In this document: positions 9,591-21,939 of the stretch, one piece after another
How positions within the stretch are numbered: the stretch's first letter is position 1
Layout of the letters: the number at the start of each line of letters is the position of its first letter
From: Loxodes magnus
Taxonomy: Eukaryota; Ciliophora; Karyorelictea; Loxodida; Loxodidae
DNA: 64,000 nt
Reading direction: 5' to 3'
NCBI GenBank assembly: GCA_946699065.1
Contig: CAMPDV010000290.1
Location: forward strand, 186,001-250,000
The notes under the pieces: generated by a model
What the model was told of the DNA's origin: nothing
The model's input: only the letters and a program-made list of their open reading frames with translations
Databases searched by the model: none
Program-made: the position numbers and the translations under genes

Positions 9591-9670
9591 AGAGCAATTG
9601 TACGCATAAAAGTAAGAAATAATTGATATATGAACTTCTAAAGTTTTTGGGTATTTTGAAGATTTTAAAA

Positions 9671-12600
9671 TCATATTATTTTTATTTCATAAAAGCTTCT
9701 CTTTTTATATTAAAATGCTAGTATGATATGTTGATATAGATGTAAATAAATATTACATAGTTAAGTATAAAATTAAATGAAGTGTTATTTTACTCTTAGC
9801 TCTAAAGAGTGCTCTGCACATTTTACATTTAGAGATTGGATTTCGAAATTTAGTTGTTCAAATGCTTCAAATGATATCGTCTCAAAACCTGCTCCATAAT
9901 ACTTTGAAAATAGTTAAAATGTTTTGTAAGGAGAGTTGTCAATCATTACATATTTTATTTCTGTTTTTTTGCTTTTCATCGTTTTTAACACTTCTCTTCA
10001 TTGCAAATTACATGGGCATCCTTCTGGATATGTAGTTCCTGCATTAAATTCCAATCCATGAGGTGTTCCATTACCAATTATAAAAACAGTTCTTTAAAGA
10101 TTTTATCTCCAAGTAAGTTTATTTGCTTAATTCAAACCATCTATCATAGCACAGCCAAAGTAATTTCCTCCTTAAGGGTTTAGCTGATTCAAGAATTAAT
10201 AAATTTCTCTTTCGTTAGATTATTTAAAATCACCACTAGAAGGATATACACACACAGGAAGTTCTGCTGGAAAATTTCCATTATCAGGTGCGTGGTTAGA
10301 ATAGCACACCACACCAAATTTAGTATTAGGAGATATTCATTTATAGTGATTAACAATCTTAATAATTGAGGCTGTTACTTTAGGTAATCATTAGTTCATA
10401 GGATTTGTACAGTCCAAAATAAAAGCAACGTCACTATCACTTTTTATGTGATTGCATTCTTGAAACACATGATCTTTGTGTAATTTGGACTCCATGTTCT
10501 AGTGAAATAGATCACCTTCACAATATATTATATCATTATGTTCGGGAGAGGCACAAAAATAAGGACATTTTTTGAAAAGTTCCTGTACACCAAGATACTT
10601 TTTTTAAATAGGTAGTTCTCAACCGAGTATCTATCAGTATGTTGAGCATTCGACCAAATCATATTATTCATTGGTATATGGTTTAAAGATATCATTTGAA
10701 TGAATAGCTTTTCCTGGATTTGTAATTATAAGACAATAAAACTATCCTTTACATTTTATTGGATGTGTATGTCCTCTTCCTTTTCTAGCACAAGCTTGAT
10801 CACATTACTCTGTTGTAGAAGAATCACCAGGTAGAAACTTCCTTATAGTCTCATTGTTATCTTCAACAGTTGCAAACTCAATTATATCCTTTTACGATAG
10901 ATATTCGCACATTTCTTTATTTTTATGAGTAGAAGTGTGATATCCCGTATGATTGAAAGGTAACTCACAAAATGCTCCACAATCTTTACATTTTTCTTAG
11001 CAGGTATGCTATTTTTATCCACAAAGGTGACTTCCAATGTGAGTTTGTTAATTTGTTGGTATTTTAGAAGAACAAAGTTGTGGAGTGGTGGTCTATAATG
11101 TAAAATCATATATAAAAGCATTTAATGAGCTATCTCAAAACCTTTTTTCTATTTCTGTTGTAACACAACATATTCCAGGTTCAGAGCATTTCTATTTACA
11201 ATCATGTTCTCTGGCACATTAATGCTATTCTGAAGGATTGTGAATGCTATGAAAATGGTTTTTGCTAGCACATTAAAACTAACATCCTTCCATAATACAA
11301 AAAATAGGACAACTATTTAACTTACAATCATGTACATCATGCTTAGTTTATTGACCAATTTAGCAAGCTCTACCACAAAAGTTATACATCGCACAATTCT
11401 CTGTACAAGGATGTTCTTAAATATCACATTTGTGATCTTCTTTATGAAACTATTATAAGATACAATCGCCTTAACATTATTAAAAGCTACATGGTTAGCC
11501 ACATTTATGATAGTTATCTATGCATATATGATTTCCCTAGTGACCTGATTTTTATGAGCATAATTAAGGGTATTTGCAAATTGAGCATTCAAAGCAACAC
11601 TTGTGATCAGTTGAACAATCGCACTGATTATCATGCTTTGGAATCTTGAGGCAAATTAAATCACATTCATAGCACTTTCTTCTACAAAATGAAAAGATTG
11701 TATGTAATGACTCTTAAAAGTCTTTTTTTAGAGTATTTCTAGCTATTTCAAACTCCTGCTTACATTCATGATCGATAGTTCCTAAGCTATTTTCAAAGTA
11801 TTGAAATACATAAAATTGCAGTTCCTTTATATAATCCCTCATAAATAAATCCAAAGCTTCATATCATTATCTTCAATTTTCCTTTTTTATGGCTTCGCTT
11901 TGATCAATGTTTTTCGTTAAGAAATGATCAAACTCTAAATAGCTTTAATAGCTTCCTAAGGTAATTGAAAATAGATAGAACTAAAATTGATACATTTTGT
12001 CTTGAGAAATAGAGAACTAAATAGAGATTTCTGGATTTTAAGGAGAAAGTAACTCAGCAAAAAGTGAAGGATTTTGAATTCCTTTTTAAATGCCCTAAAC
12101 AAGTTTGGCCATCTTTAGTTGGAAAACTCTTACATCTGTTGCCTACCCATCATCAGTATAAATCTAAGCCATCACTGTTTTCAACACGTTAAGAAAATTT
12201 TCACCTGAATTTCACCTACATTGCACCTCGTTAAGGTAGAATTTTCTTCTTGCTTCAATTTCTGTAGCAAAAACTTCTTCATTTTCAAAGTTATGATAAG
12301 AAAAGCACTGAAAAGATCCACCGAAAAGGTTGATTAGGAAATCAATTTTATTGCTTATTATCAAATTTTAAACAAAGCTTTTAACTTCAAAATTAGCTCC
12401 TTATCCCTGATTTGAACCTACATCCCTTATAGCTATTTCAAGCTACCCTTTAAATAAACTTTTTCCCTTCAGTTTATCAATGCCTTAACTAAACTTTTCA
12501 AATAAGTATGTAAGATTTCTATTAAAGGTTAGATCTTAGTTAAGTATAGTTACATCTGATATTGCTGAAATTAGCAGGCATAACTTTATTTCTTCTTATT

Positions 12601-15228
12601 GTGTTCTCTAGACTGAAAATAACCCTTCACAGTCTAATGCTACTATCACTTATCCTTATATTATGGATACACTTAGTCATATACCATCTGTACAGCGATG
12701 TGAGGCTACATCAAATCTCGTACCAAATAACCTATTAAGTAAATAACTCTTTCCTGAGCTTTAGCGACCCATTATAGAGATGACTTTGATTTGATTAGAC
12801 TATTTTATTATCTACTCCAAAAAGCATAATCTAATATGAGAAATAAATAAAGTCGCAAAGTCTGTTTATGCAGTTTCAACTTTTCCTATGAAATTTTCGA
12901 AATCATTGAGACCATCTTTTAGCGGTACTAAGTTTCTTTCTTGTATAGAAGCTAAATGAATAGGCACTCTTGTATAGAGAATATCTCTAAGCATTTAAGT
13001 TGTTTATTCATAATCATCTAGATTATCTCTAAACCTTGCTAAAACTTCTGGAGTTATAACTTTTTTAAAGCTAATTATTTTATCTAGAGTATTAATACTT
13101 CTTACGTAATCCTCTATTTGCTTTTCAGTCTTTTAAAGGCATATGTATAAATCAGGAGTTTTTTACTAGAAATGACTAATTCCTCCGAATTTAATCAGAG
13201 CGTAATGTAATATGTCTATGATAGGATTTCCTTTTACTTTCTAACTATCCATTTCTTTCTCTTTATACTTTGTCAATTCTTAATCTCTCTAATATCTAAA
13301 AGCTGTAATATTATTTTGGTTTTAAATTAGTATAACATTGTAAGATTTATATGGTAGTAGCTTAAATTTTATGCTAGGATTTTGGTTAGGAATGTAACCA
13401 AATAGATTGTAGTTAATATCGTAGATCTCAATTGCTTGATCTGATAGAATACAGTATGAATTTTCATCTTTTGATGCTTTCACATCATAAAACCTTTATC
13501 CATATTTCGGTAAGAAAGGTGTCTATCTTATCTAATTTTCTTACCTTAACTTTGAACCTTAATTTCCTTTTTTTTCTTCAGTCAAAACTTGGCTGAGTTT
13601 TCTTTGTAAACTTGAAAGTTCGAGTTGAAAGACATTTCCCTACTAGTTTATTAGCACAATTCGTCTGAGAGTTTATAAAATACAGCTTGAAATCACTTCT
13701 GTTACCTCTGCTCCATATATCTGCAAAGGTATTCCTTCGTAAATCTTCTTATTTTCTTTTACTGCACCATAAAAAGCTTTTCTTTCCCTATTGCAAAAGG
13801 CTACAAACATCTGGACATTTGATCCAGATGCTATCAAAATGCTCTCTTTTACTTCTGGCAATTTTTCAACATCATATTTAAAACTGCTTTCTGGATTAAA
13901 TTTTGTAGCTTGAAAATTCTATTAGTAGCTGTAGAAAAAGAAGGCACAGTCTTTCCCAAGCACGTAAATTTACGAAGATTCAGGATTTCAAGCTGATGTA
14001 GTAACATTTTTCGCTAAGGACTTGTTGATCATAATTATTTAATCGTTTATTTGAATGTCATAAGTCCTAAAGGAGCATGTAAAAAGAGTCTAATTCTTAA
14101 TTTTCTTATCCATAACTTCTTTCAGCTATACTAATAGCTTTTGTAGAATGACTTAAACCCCATTTTCATCACTTTTGCGCAAAGCAGATTCTACTTTCTT
14201 ATACTTCTTCTCTAGTTTATTAAGTAAATCTTTGTGGTTTTTAAGGAATACTGATCTTATTAAATTACAAAGGCAGATATATTGGCTGGTTTCTAAAAAA
14301 TTCCTTTACTCGTTAGCTTATTCTAAAGCTTCTTTAATTTTGTCGATTCAAAGTTATAACGCATTTTGCAATTTTGACTAGAAGCTTGAAAGATCTTTTT
14401 GCTTACTTTCGTGTACAAATATATATGGATGATTGTCGTTTGAAAGTATAATTTATCCCTTTGCAAATTTCCCTTTAATGTGGATCTACTCAATATTTTA
14501 GTTGGTAACTTTATTCTTTTCAAGTGAAATTTCAACATTAGGATGTATTTTTGGTAGGAAAGGATGTTTACTTTAGGGATCTTCTGTTCAATACCATTTA
14601 TCTAAAACGCTTCGAGATGGACAGCAGACTATAACGGAACATAAGTCTATCAAAAGACGTATGTAAACAGTCTCTTTCGAGCTTTCCGCATAAGGTTTCT
14701 TTTCATATACTTCATCGTTTTGAGTCTAGAAAAATAAGCAAAGAAGGGGGCTATTTTGCTTATGAAAGGCAACTATTCCCTCTCTCGGGGTCTTATATTT
14801 TATTTAAGGTAGTTCAGTAAGTTCTAATAGATTGGAAATGAATTAGAGACTCTCAGTCTAAGGACCATAAACTCCAACTATCCTTAAATGGGAATAATCT
14901 TTCAATGCAGCAAATAAGTTATCACATTGCTTCTCTTTTAAGAATCATTTATTCAGCTTAAAATTTTGAGCAATATCGAAATGAGATTCGAATATAAAGC
15001 CTATAAAAATATTTGAAGGCTAATCAATCTCCTCTTCCTACTCTTCTTAGACTATTTGCATAGTTTCTTCCTTTTCTAAGACAGAAATCTACTCTATCTC
15101 GGTAAATTTTTCTAAAATTATGCTACTTTATTTCTATCTTTTTTACCTGGATTTTCCGCAACCCATTTAATAAGTATTGACTAGCTTTGGCCTTAAATAT
15201 ATAAAATCCTTTTGATTTCTAATATCAT
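9671..15228 (-). CDS. VLIG/GBP-type large GTPase with Cys/His-rich region and VWA domain
   Basis: A single frame of 1,840 codons once a 35-nt intron (15112-15146) is removed; the lengths fit exactly. Residues from about 800 form a GTPase of the guanylate-binding/VLIG group: P-loop G-R-Q-S-S-G-K-S (about 809-816), L-L-N-R-L-F-G-T, R-C-T-D-G-I-W (W=TGA) and A-L-D-C-E-G-L for the D-x-x-G step. A Cys/His-rich stretch (about 1180-1500) has repeated C-x2-C and H-x-C pairs and probably binds zinc. A VWA domain follows from F-I-L-D-C-T-N-P-M (about 1594), with D-x-T in place of the usual D-x-S-x-S metal site. About a dozen TGA codons are read as Trp. The start at 15228 uses the intron; an intronless alternative would start at 15166. 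The stop at 9671 is the first TGA after the VWA fold, so the last 40 residues are uncertain. Such GTPases act in membrane or defence processes in animals; its role here is unknown. Confidence 0.8.
15112..15146 (-). other. Candidate 35-nt intron of the VLIG-like gene
   Basis: GTAAAA ... TTTTAG. Removing it joins ...E-N-P to E-K-F-T-E-I-E in frame and links a more protein-like first exon to the long frame. The alternative is no intron with a start at 15166. Confidence 0.45.
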
Positions 15229-15238
15229 CTAATCACAT

Positions 15239-17032
15239 TAAATATTTAAGAAAAGTATTTGATATAAAGTTAAAATGCTAGTGTAATAGAAAAGTAATAA
15301 ACTAGAGTGTTGCTAATTTATTAAGATATAACAGCATTTCTAACAAATTACTAAAGTTCCTTATATAATTTTGATATTTTCTATTACTTAGATATTCAAA
15401 GATTATAGTAGCATTGTACTATTAGATTATTAAGTTACTATTAGTCTATTTACCTTTTATTAGAGCTAAGAGTTTATATGCCCTGCTTTAGAAAAAGATA
15501 TCTATGATATTTAAGTTAAAGAGAAAGCTATATTTGACAGAAGGAGGATTTAAAGATGCTAGAATTTATATAGCTAAGATATAAAATTAAGCTTTGGGGT
15601 GTTTCCTCTAATTTTAATCTGACTCTAGTCTAGATTGATGATAATGACTATATTATAAAGAAAGTCTTAATTAAAGCTAAATCTAAAAGCTGAAATAAAT
15701 AGAAGGAGACATTTGATGTTAGCACTAGATTGTTTAGTAATTAAGCTAGAAGTAGTTAGAGACATTAGAAACTATTTATAGTATAAAAATTTATTGATTA
15801 CTTTCTTTAAATTACAGTATAACACTTTAGTGTTTAAAAACTTTCTGAGATATTTTAGAATCTACATACTAGAAATTATTTATAGTCATCTATACTTACC
15901 GTTTGCTTCCCTTTTTAGTTGGTTAGTCTGTTTAAAAGAAATGAAAGCATAAAATTAACTCTTTCAATTTTCTAATATCAGCTGATTATCCAAGTTCAGC
16001 CTATGATCTCTAATTAGCTTTTATCTGCATCTAGCTTCAAACTAATATAGTAATTAAAAAGGTTAAAAGAAGAATATTTATCTAAAATTATAAAAGACAT
16101 TAAGATATTAAGGTATTTAATCTTCCTAGTTTTTAAGTACTTCATAGCTTATTAACTAAGTAGTTAGAGAATACTAATAATTGTACTTATAGATCAAAGT
16201 TAAAATCCTTTAAAAAGACTCATATATATTGGATAATTAGCAACAATCCTAACTCTATTTAGTAAGTTTTCTTTTCTCTTTGAAACTATCAATAAAATGA
16301 CATTTATCATAGACTGTTCCAGCACAAACTTAATTAATTAATATCTTTATACTTGTCTCATCACAGTCATTATAGTAATCTTCAGATAAACTGCTTATAA
16401 ATATTGAGCTTCTTTAGTAACTTGATAGCTTGATAGCTAAATCTTTAATTTGATAGAAACTAATGTAGGAATTACTAACTTACTTGCCTTTCTTTTTAAA
16501 ATGGTTTATCTAATTACAGTCTTAATAACTTAAATGTTTACCTATTTATGGTTTTTATATAGGTAGTAGTAGTAAATCTTTCTTAAAAGGATTAAAGTTA
16601 CACTAAGATGACTCTATTATACTCTCTTTTCTACTCAGTTGCTTCTTGATAAAATACCAATCTAACTTCTATCTTTTAGACCTATTAACCAACTTAAGAA
16701 AGAGAGTCAGTCTTGTGTATAATAAGCTATATTAGCGTTTTATGTAGTTTATAAGAAAAAGCTTATTTTTCCTTCAGAATAAAACAAATCTATCTAGTAA
16801 AAGGAAAGAGAAGTTAACTAACTAATGTAAAATAGAATCCTAATGGAAAGCTTTACTCATTAAAGATAGAAAAGAAAATAAAGCTAAATGAATGTTTTAA
16901 TATTATTAGCTAGATTTAAACCATAAAGCTGTATAACTAGAACATAGCTTATAGTAAGGAAAGTTATAAAATAAATTATGTACTTTAGTTTAATTTCATT
17001 AGGTTTAAATTATTACAATATAATTTCTTAAT
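15239..17032. other. A+T-rich spacer, no gene seen
   Basis: About 1.8 kb of A+T-rich sequence with no motif, repeat or RNA gene that I can support. It separates two divergently transcribed genes, so it should hold both promoters, but no recognisable element stands out. Confidence 0.5.
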
Positions 17033-19034
17033 ATGGCAAAGTAAGTGATAACTGTGAAAGATATTGAGGAACTATTGTATAAGAATGGAGCTAGCTATGA
17101 CGCGAAAGCCTAGATCAGACTAGTAAAGTACGAAACTTTATTTCCTAACAAATAGGCTATAAATAAATTATAGAAACTGGGATAAGGTGCAGGAGGATCA
17201 GTTTATGTGATAAATATTGATGGTCTTAATTATGCGTTGAAAATAATGACTCAAAAAAGAGGAGAAACTTAGTAGTAGCTAATTGAAAATTTCTATTATG
17301 AATGTAAGGCTCTTTTGTCGGTGAATCATCAAAGAGTTTTGAGACTTATAGGAGTAGTAATTGACACATCTGAAGAAGGAGATTATTGCTTTTGCCACTA
17401 TACAAACTATTAGTAAAAAGGAAATTTATTTGATGTAATAAGATCTAATCAATTTTTTAGTGAGCGTTCCAAAGGGATCATCCTATAGAATATTATAGAA
17501 ATTAAAATTATTGTCTCAAATTGCAGAAGGAATTCATGCTATCCATGCTGTTGGACTTATTCATAGAGATATCAAATCTCTTAATATCTTATTAGACGAA
17601 AATGAAACTCCTAAAATAGCTGATTTAGGTCTTGCGGGTGAAATAAATATATAAAGTACGTAAAAAGCTAGAGGTACCTATTAATGAATGGCTCCTGAAA
17701 TATATGATCACAGAATAAGTCAAGAAAGCGATATTTGGGCACTTGCATGCTTGACAGTAGAAATATTCAATGAAACTCTTCCTTATCCAAACTTTAAAGA
17801 AAACTTGGCGGAAATAAAGGAATATGTCTACAATTAGAGACAAATTCCAGTATTTCTGGACGAAATAATATCGATTCCGTAATTAACTGATCTATTATAA
17901 AGCTCATTTAGTTATGATCCAAGATAGAGACCAAATGTCTAAGAGTTTAGATAAATAATTGATTAGCTTAAAGAATCATTTAATCCTCAACCCTAATAAC
18001 CTATGATTTACAGTCAATAACTAACATATTTTAGTTCTTTTTCAACATAGCAGACTTAATATAATACGAACTATTAAACGGGTATTTAAAGCTAGGCTGT
18101 ATATCAACTTTAGTAATAAGTAAATTAAGGAACAAATTAGATTCAAAATGTATGATTCCTAAAAGATTCTAAAACTATATTAGTTAAAAGTGGAGTTTAG
18201 TATTAAGAGACTTAGTTGAACCAAAATGATATTAAAATGGATGAAGAAAGTTCAGTTTACTACACACCTGAATTAGTTTACATAGCTGGAGGAAAATTAA
18301 ACGGAATATACTCAAAAAATTTCTAAGTAGTTTGTAGAGATACTTTTTAAGTATAAATAACAACTGAAATGCTAGTGCCTAGAAGTTGCCCAGGTCTTAT
18401 ATAAAGGATTGTTAACCAAGAAACAAAATATATCTACATATTGTCGGGAAACATTGATGAAACTTAAGACGAGGCATCGTGTGAATATTTTGATTTAGCT
18501 ACTTAAAATTTTACTAAGATAGCAGATATAGCCTTCAAAGGAAAAAATTTTGGATGTGTATTTCATAACTAAAAGATAATCACTTTTGGAGGCATTTGGC
18601 ATCAGAATTTAAGTGTTAATTTAGGTTAATGGTATGAAGTTGAGAATGATATATGAAGAGTAGCTAAAAAGGGACTTCCTAACTGTTCTTCAATGATCAT
18701 GATACAAGATCCATAAAGTTAGAATATTTACATTTTCGGCGATTTGCTTGAAAATGTTTATCAGTTAGTCTGGGATAAAATAAAACCTTTATTTGTTCCA
18801 ATTTCTTAAAATCCTTATCCAGGATAACCTTGTCGTTAAAGTCCGTAAATATTAGACCAAGAAATTTATATCTACGACAATAAAGATATTCACGTCTATA
18901 ACTTAAAAAGTGGAGAATGAACTAAAGTTTATGGAGAAAAAGAAAAAGAACCCATTTAGCAAGAGTTATAAGAGTTTATAAAATAGAATTTTTAAAGGAA
19001 GAATAAAATTCAGGACAAATTCCAATTTGAGTGA
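17033..19034 (+). CDS. Protein kinase with C-terminal Kelch-like repeats (one apparent frameshift)
   Basis: Starts with ATG at 17033 and ends with TGA at 19032-19034. The kinase lobe is clear: Gly loop G-Q-G-A-G-G-S-V-Y, Y-A-L-K-I-M (catalytic Lys), H-R-D-I-K-S-L-N (catalytic loop), D-L-G in place of D-F-G, G-T-Y-Q-W-M-A-P-E (W=TGA) and D-I-W-A-L. This is a Ser/Thr or TKL-like arrangement. A Gln-rich linker follows, then a region with Y-I-A-G-G-K-L-N-G and I-I-T-F-G-G-I-W resembling Kelch propeller blades. One base is out of frame near 17468-17476, between the Asn-Gln-Phe-Phe stretch and helix E. No GT-AG intron there restores the frame, so it is an indel: either an assembly error or a real lesion. 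With it corrected the protein is about 666 residues. The Kelch tail probably binds partners or substrates. Confidence 0.8.
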
Positions 19035-19507
19035 AAAACTAACTTTTAATTTTTATCCCTAAAAATCAAATTTTTAATTACATTTTACTTCTCTTTAAAG
19101 CTTTAAAAGCAATGAAGAGTAATAATATCTCTCTATTTTGCTTTTTAAAATATGGAATTTAGATTTTCTCTTTATGCATTTAAATCTATCTTTGATTCTC
19201 CTTACTGGAAGTTTTTGTGTGCTACTTCTTCATCAAAATAACTAACTAAGGAAATGATTAAGAAATTTAATCGCGATAATCTCAGATTTCGTATATGAGC
19301 ATTTTCATCTGATTTTGCTGTGTTTATGTAAATCCCATATATTAAAGATTTTTGACTTCCTTAATAGTAATAAAAGCAAGAATTTGCAATTAAATAAATT
19401 TAAACTCTAACTAACAAAAATATTTTCATTGAAATAGAGAGAATCAAATTTAGTTGAGCATACAAACTTAAGTTAAGATTAAACTTACATTTCAAATAGA
19501 AAAATTG
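19035..19507. other. A+T-rich spacer, no gene seen
   Basis: Short intergenic stretch between two genes on the same strand; nothing recognised. Confidence 0.45.
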
Positions 19508-20905
19508 ATGAAACTTATAAAGGTAAATCTCTAGAGAAAAAAAGCAAAATCATTTTTTAAATTTGTCTCGTTTTTCAGATTTGGAAGTTATAAAATAATA
19601 GTTCAGCTGGCGAATAATAAAGCCTCTGAAAGTGATGAAATTAAAGCGGAACTTATCAAATTTGCTGTTCAAGAATTGTATTTAATTACAAGCTTTATCA
19701 ATAACATGTTAGTAAACATTCAAAAACTTAAAATTTTGAACTAATTAAAATATTATTCATCTACACCATAATGAAGGGAAGCAATTAGCAGCTATCCTAA
19801 TTTTTGTAGAAAAATCAAGGAAGATACTTTTCACTCCCTTGAGAAGAATAAAATTACCCTAGAACTTAATTCTTGCTTGAGAATCATTCTAAGGTAATAT
19901 TAATGCTTATCTATTATTGATGGCATTCTAATGAGATAAATCAAAATAGTATTGGAGTTCTACAAGTAATCAGAAAAGCACTATTCTTTCAATTTTATAC
20001 TATCAAAATGTAATAAGATATTAGGAAGAAAACTAAAAGGAATATTAATTTACTATCTACTCAAAAACCTTTTTAGTAAATAGCTTTGCAGATTATTTAA
20101 TGGAACTCTCAATTCAAAGAATAATTACCAAAATTGTTATTTTCCACAGTTTAAATTTTCTAAAATGTAAAGCTAGCTTAAGCTTGTAAAAATTATTAAG
20201 TTTAACATTTCTAAAACAAGTAAAGTAGAAGTTTAATATCATAAGCTATAGTGGATAATCTTCATATAAAGGGTTATATTGCTAATTGACAATTTCTGAG
20301 GTATTTTTTCTTATCTAATTCCTTAAGAAAAAATAGTTTCTAAATAATAGTCTCAAGATGTTACAATGAACTTGAAACTATATAAGAATATATTGAAAGT
20401 CAAGGAGTCAAATCTAACATTTACTAGAGACTATTGAAGATGTATAGTTGAAGATATCGTTTTATAATGGAATTATTATCTAGCATAAAGAACATAGGAA
20501 AACTGCTTTCATATTGAAGTTAAGGATAAAAAGGAAATTTTAATTTAAGAATCTGGATTATAAAATAAAATTGTAACTCTAAGAAAGGTTTTTAATATCT
20601 TTCTCAGAACAGAAGAAAAACCAGAAGTACTTTCTCCTACCATGTCTTAACTTTAAAAAGTCCAATCTTCTTCAGGCCAACAATTAACAAGTAAAGAAGT
20701 TCTTTAAAAAAATTCAGAACAAAAAGGATTTAACACAACTCTTAATATCTCAATTGAAAATTAAAAAAAGAGACAATTCAACAGAATCATTAAAATAGTT
20801 ATAAAGGAATAAAAAATAAATAAAGAAGGCAAATTTAGATAATTCAATTTAAACCTTGATACCTTTGATTCATATAATATTGAAATAGAACAAATGGAAT
20901 CTTGA
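19508..20905 (+). CDS. Unknown protein, 465 residues; paralogue of the disrupted gene ending at 9590
   Basis: An unbroken frame from ATG 19508 to TGA 20903-20905 (466 codons), followed at once by a second in-frame TGA. Several internal TGA codons read sensibly as Trp. The N-terminus is basic (R-K-K-A-K). The body looks alpha-helical, with alternating hydrophobic and charged residues and scattered Cys, and has no predicted membrane segment or catalytic motif that I recognise. The C-terminal 60 residues resemble those at 9400-9545, ending I-E-Q-M-E-S. A zinc-knuckle remnant begins about 50 bp downstream, but I do not think it belongs to this gene. The helical character would fit an armadillo/HEAT-like or RIH-like fold, but this is only an impression. 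Confidence 0.55.
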
Positions 20906-20939
20906 TGAAACAACTAATTATACACTTATCAAAAACTAA

Positions 20940-21480
20940 AAAAAATCAATCGGAGGATTTTAACTAATAGAAGGAAGAAATATTCGAAATATGTAAAGAC
21001 CTAATAAATCATGAAGTTGATGATGAAGATTATATGGTAGAACGAAGAACTAAAGCCGCTTCTATGAACAAACAACAGGACTAGAAATGATATTTGAATA
21101 ATGAGAGAGTAAGATAAGAAAAATTGAGTAAAAATTAGATTCAAGATTCCAAATAAAATTGGCAGAAGATTTCCAAATAAACTCCAATGAAAATAGAAAG
21201 ACATAAATAAACCTTCATAGACCAAGAAAAAGATGTTACATTTGCAACAGTACGGGACATGTAACGGAAAAGTCCAAGACAAAAAAGAATAAGAAATAAA
21301 ATCTGAAGAAATATTAACTTCTAGGAACTGAAAGAAAAAGCTACTGAAAGTAATATCAAATTTTCAACTCAGAATATAAAAAGGAGGAGGTCAAGAAAAA
21401 AATGCGATGCTAGGATAGAATATGCTGGAACATTTATTTATCTTTAAAATTTCAATTAAGCAGAATGAAAAATAGTTATC
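20940..21480 (+). pseudogene. Degenerate zinc-knuckle (Gag-like) element
   Basis: A coiled-coil-like acidic/basic stretch (E-V-D-D-E-D-Y-M-V-E-R-R near 21010) passes by frameshift into a knuckle C-Y-I-C-N-S-T-G-H-V-T-E-K-S (21234-21275). The first three ligands are in place and the last Cys is Ser. After it the frame is Lys-rich. The layout matches the other elements in this window, but no target-site duplication is visible. The loss of the fourth ligand and the frameshift mark it as decayed. Confidence 0.5.
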
Positions 21481-21865
21481 TTATGATTAATGATTAAAAT
21501 CTCAATCAAAGGAAAATTATTAGAAGATGAAAATAAGAAAGCAAATTACTAAGCTATATTAGATTTTTCTGATAAAAGAAGCAGAAATTTTCTCTGCACT
21601 AAAATTTTAATTAAGAAATATTTTAGGTCAATTTGAAGTTAAAAGAGTTTCAAGACAGGAATCTATTCAATTTTTTTGCTTGACTTATGTAATACTTTGA
21701 TTTATTATTATATCCTTTTGTTTATAATAAAATATAAATATATCATATCATATTTATCTAATATATAGAAAGTAATATTTTTATAATTATAAAATTAGAT
21801 TGTGCCGCTCAATCAAACTATTCATCAATTTCTTCAAAATATGTTAATAAATAATAAATAAATTC
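21481..21865. other. A+T-rich spacer
   Basis: Nothing recognised apart from high A+T content. Confidence 0.4.
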
Positions 21866-21907
21866 GATTATAGAGCACTTAGCACTTTTAATAGTGCGCA
21901 GCACTTT
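21866..21907 (+). repeat. Dispersed hairpin repeat, copy 2
   Basis: GATTATAGAGC, then ACTTA, GCAC, an A/T loop, GTGC, GCA and GCACTTTAA. Same order of words as at 3502 and 57898. The inner stem GCAC/GTGC pairs perfectly. Confidence 0.6.
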
Positions 21908-21939
21908 AAATTAAATTAAGTTAATTTAGCAAAATTTCT

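Noticed and set aside
10882..11502. Standard-code ORFs over the Cys/His-rich region of the VLIG-like gene
   Set aside because: They are in other frames and lack the C-x2-C and H-x-C pattern of the true frame.
17461..17530. An intron to explain the kinase frame break
   Set aside because: No GT-AG pair in the region gives the needed length modulo three without deleting conserved kinase sequence.
19508..20905. Assignment to an IP3/ryanodine-receptor RIH-like or armadillo family
   Set aside because: Only a general helical look; no motif could be aligned by eye.
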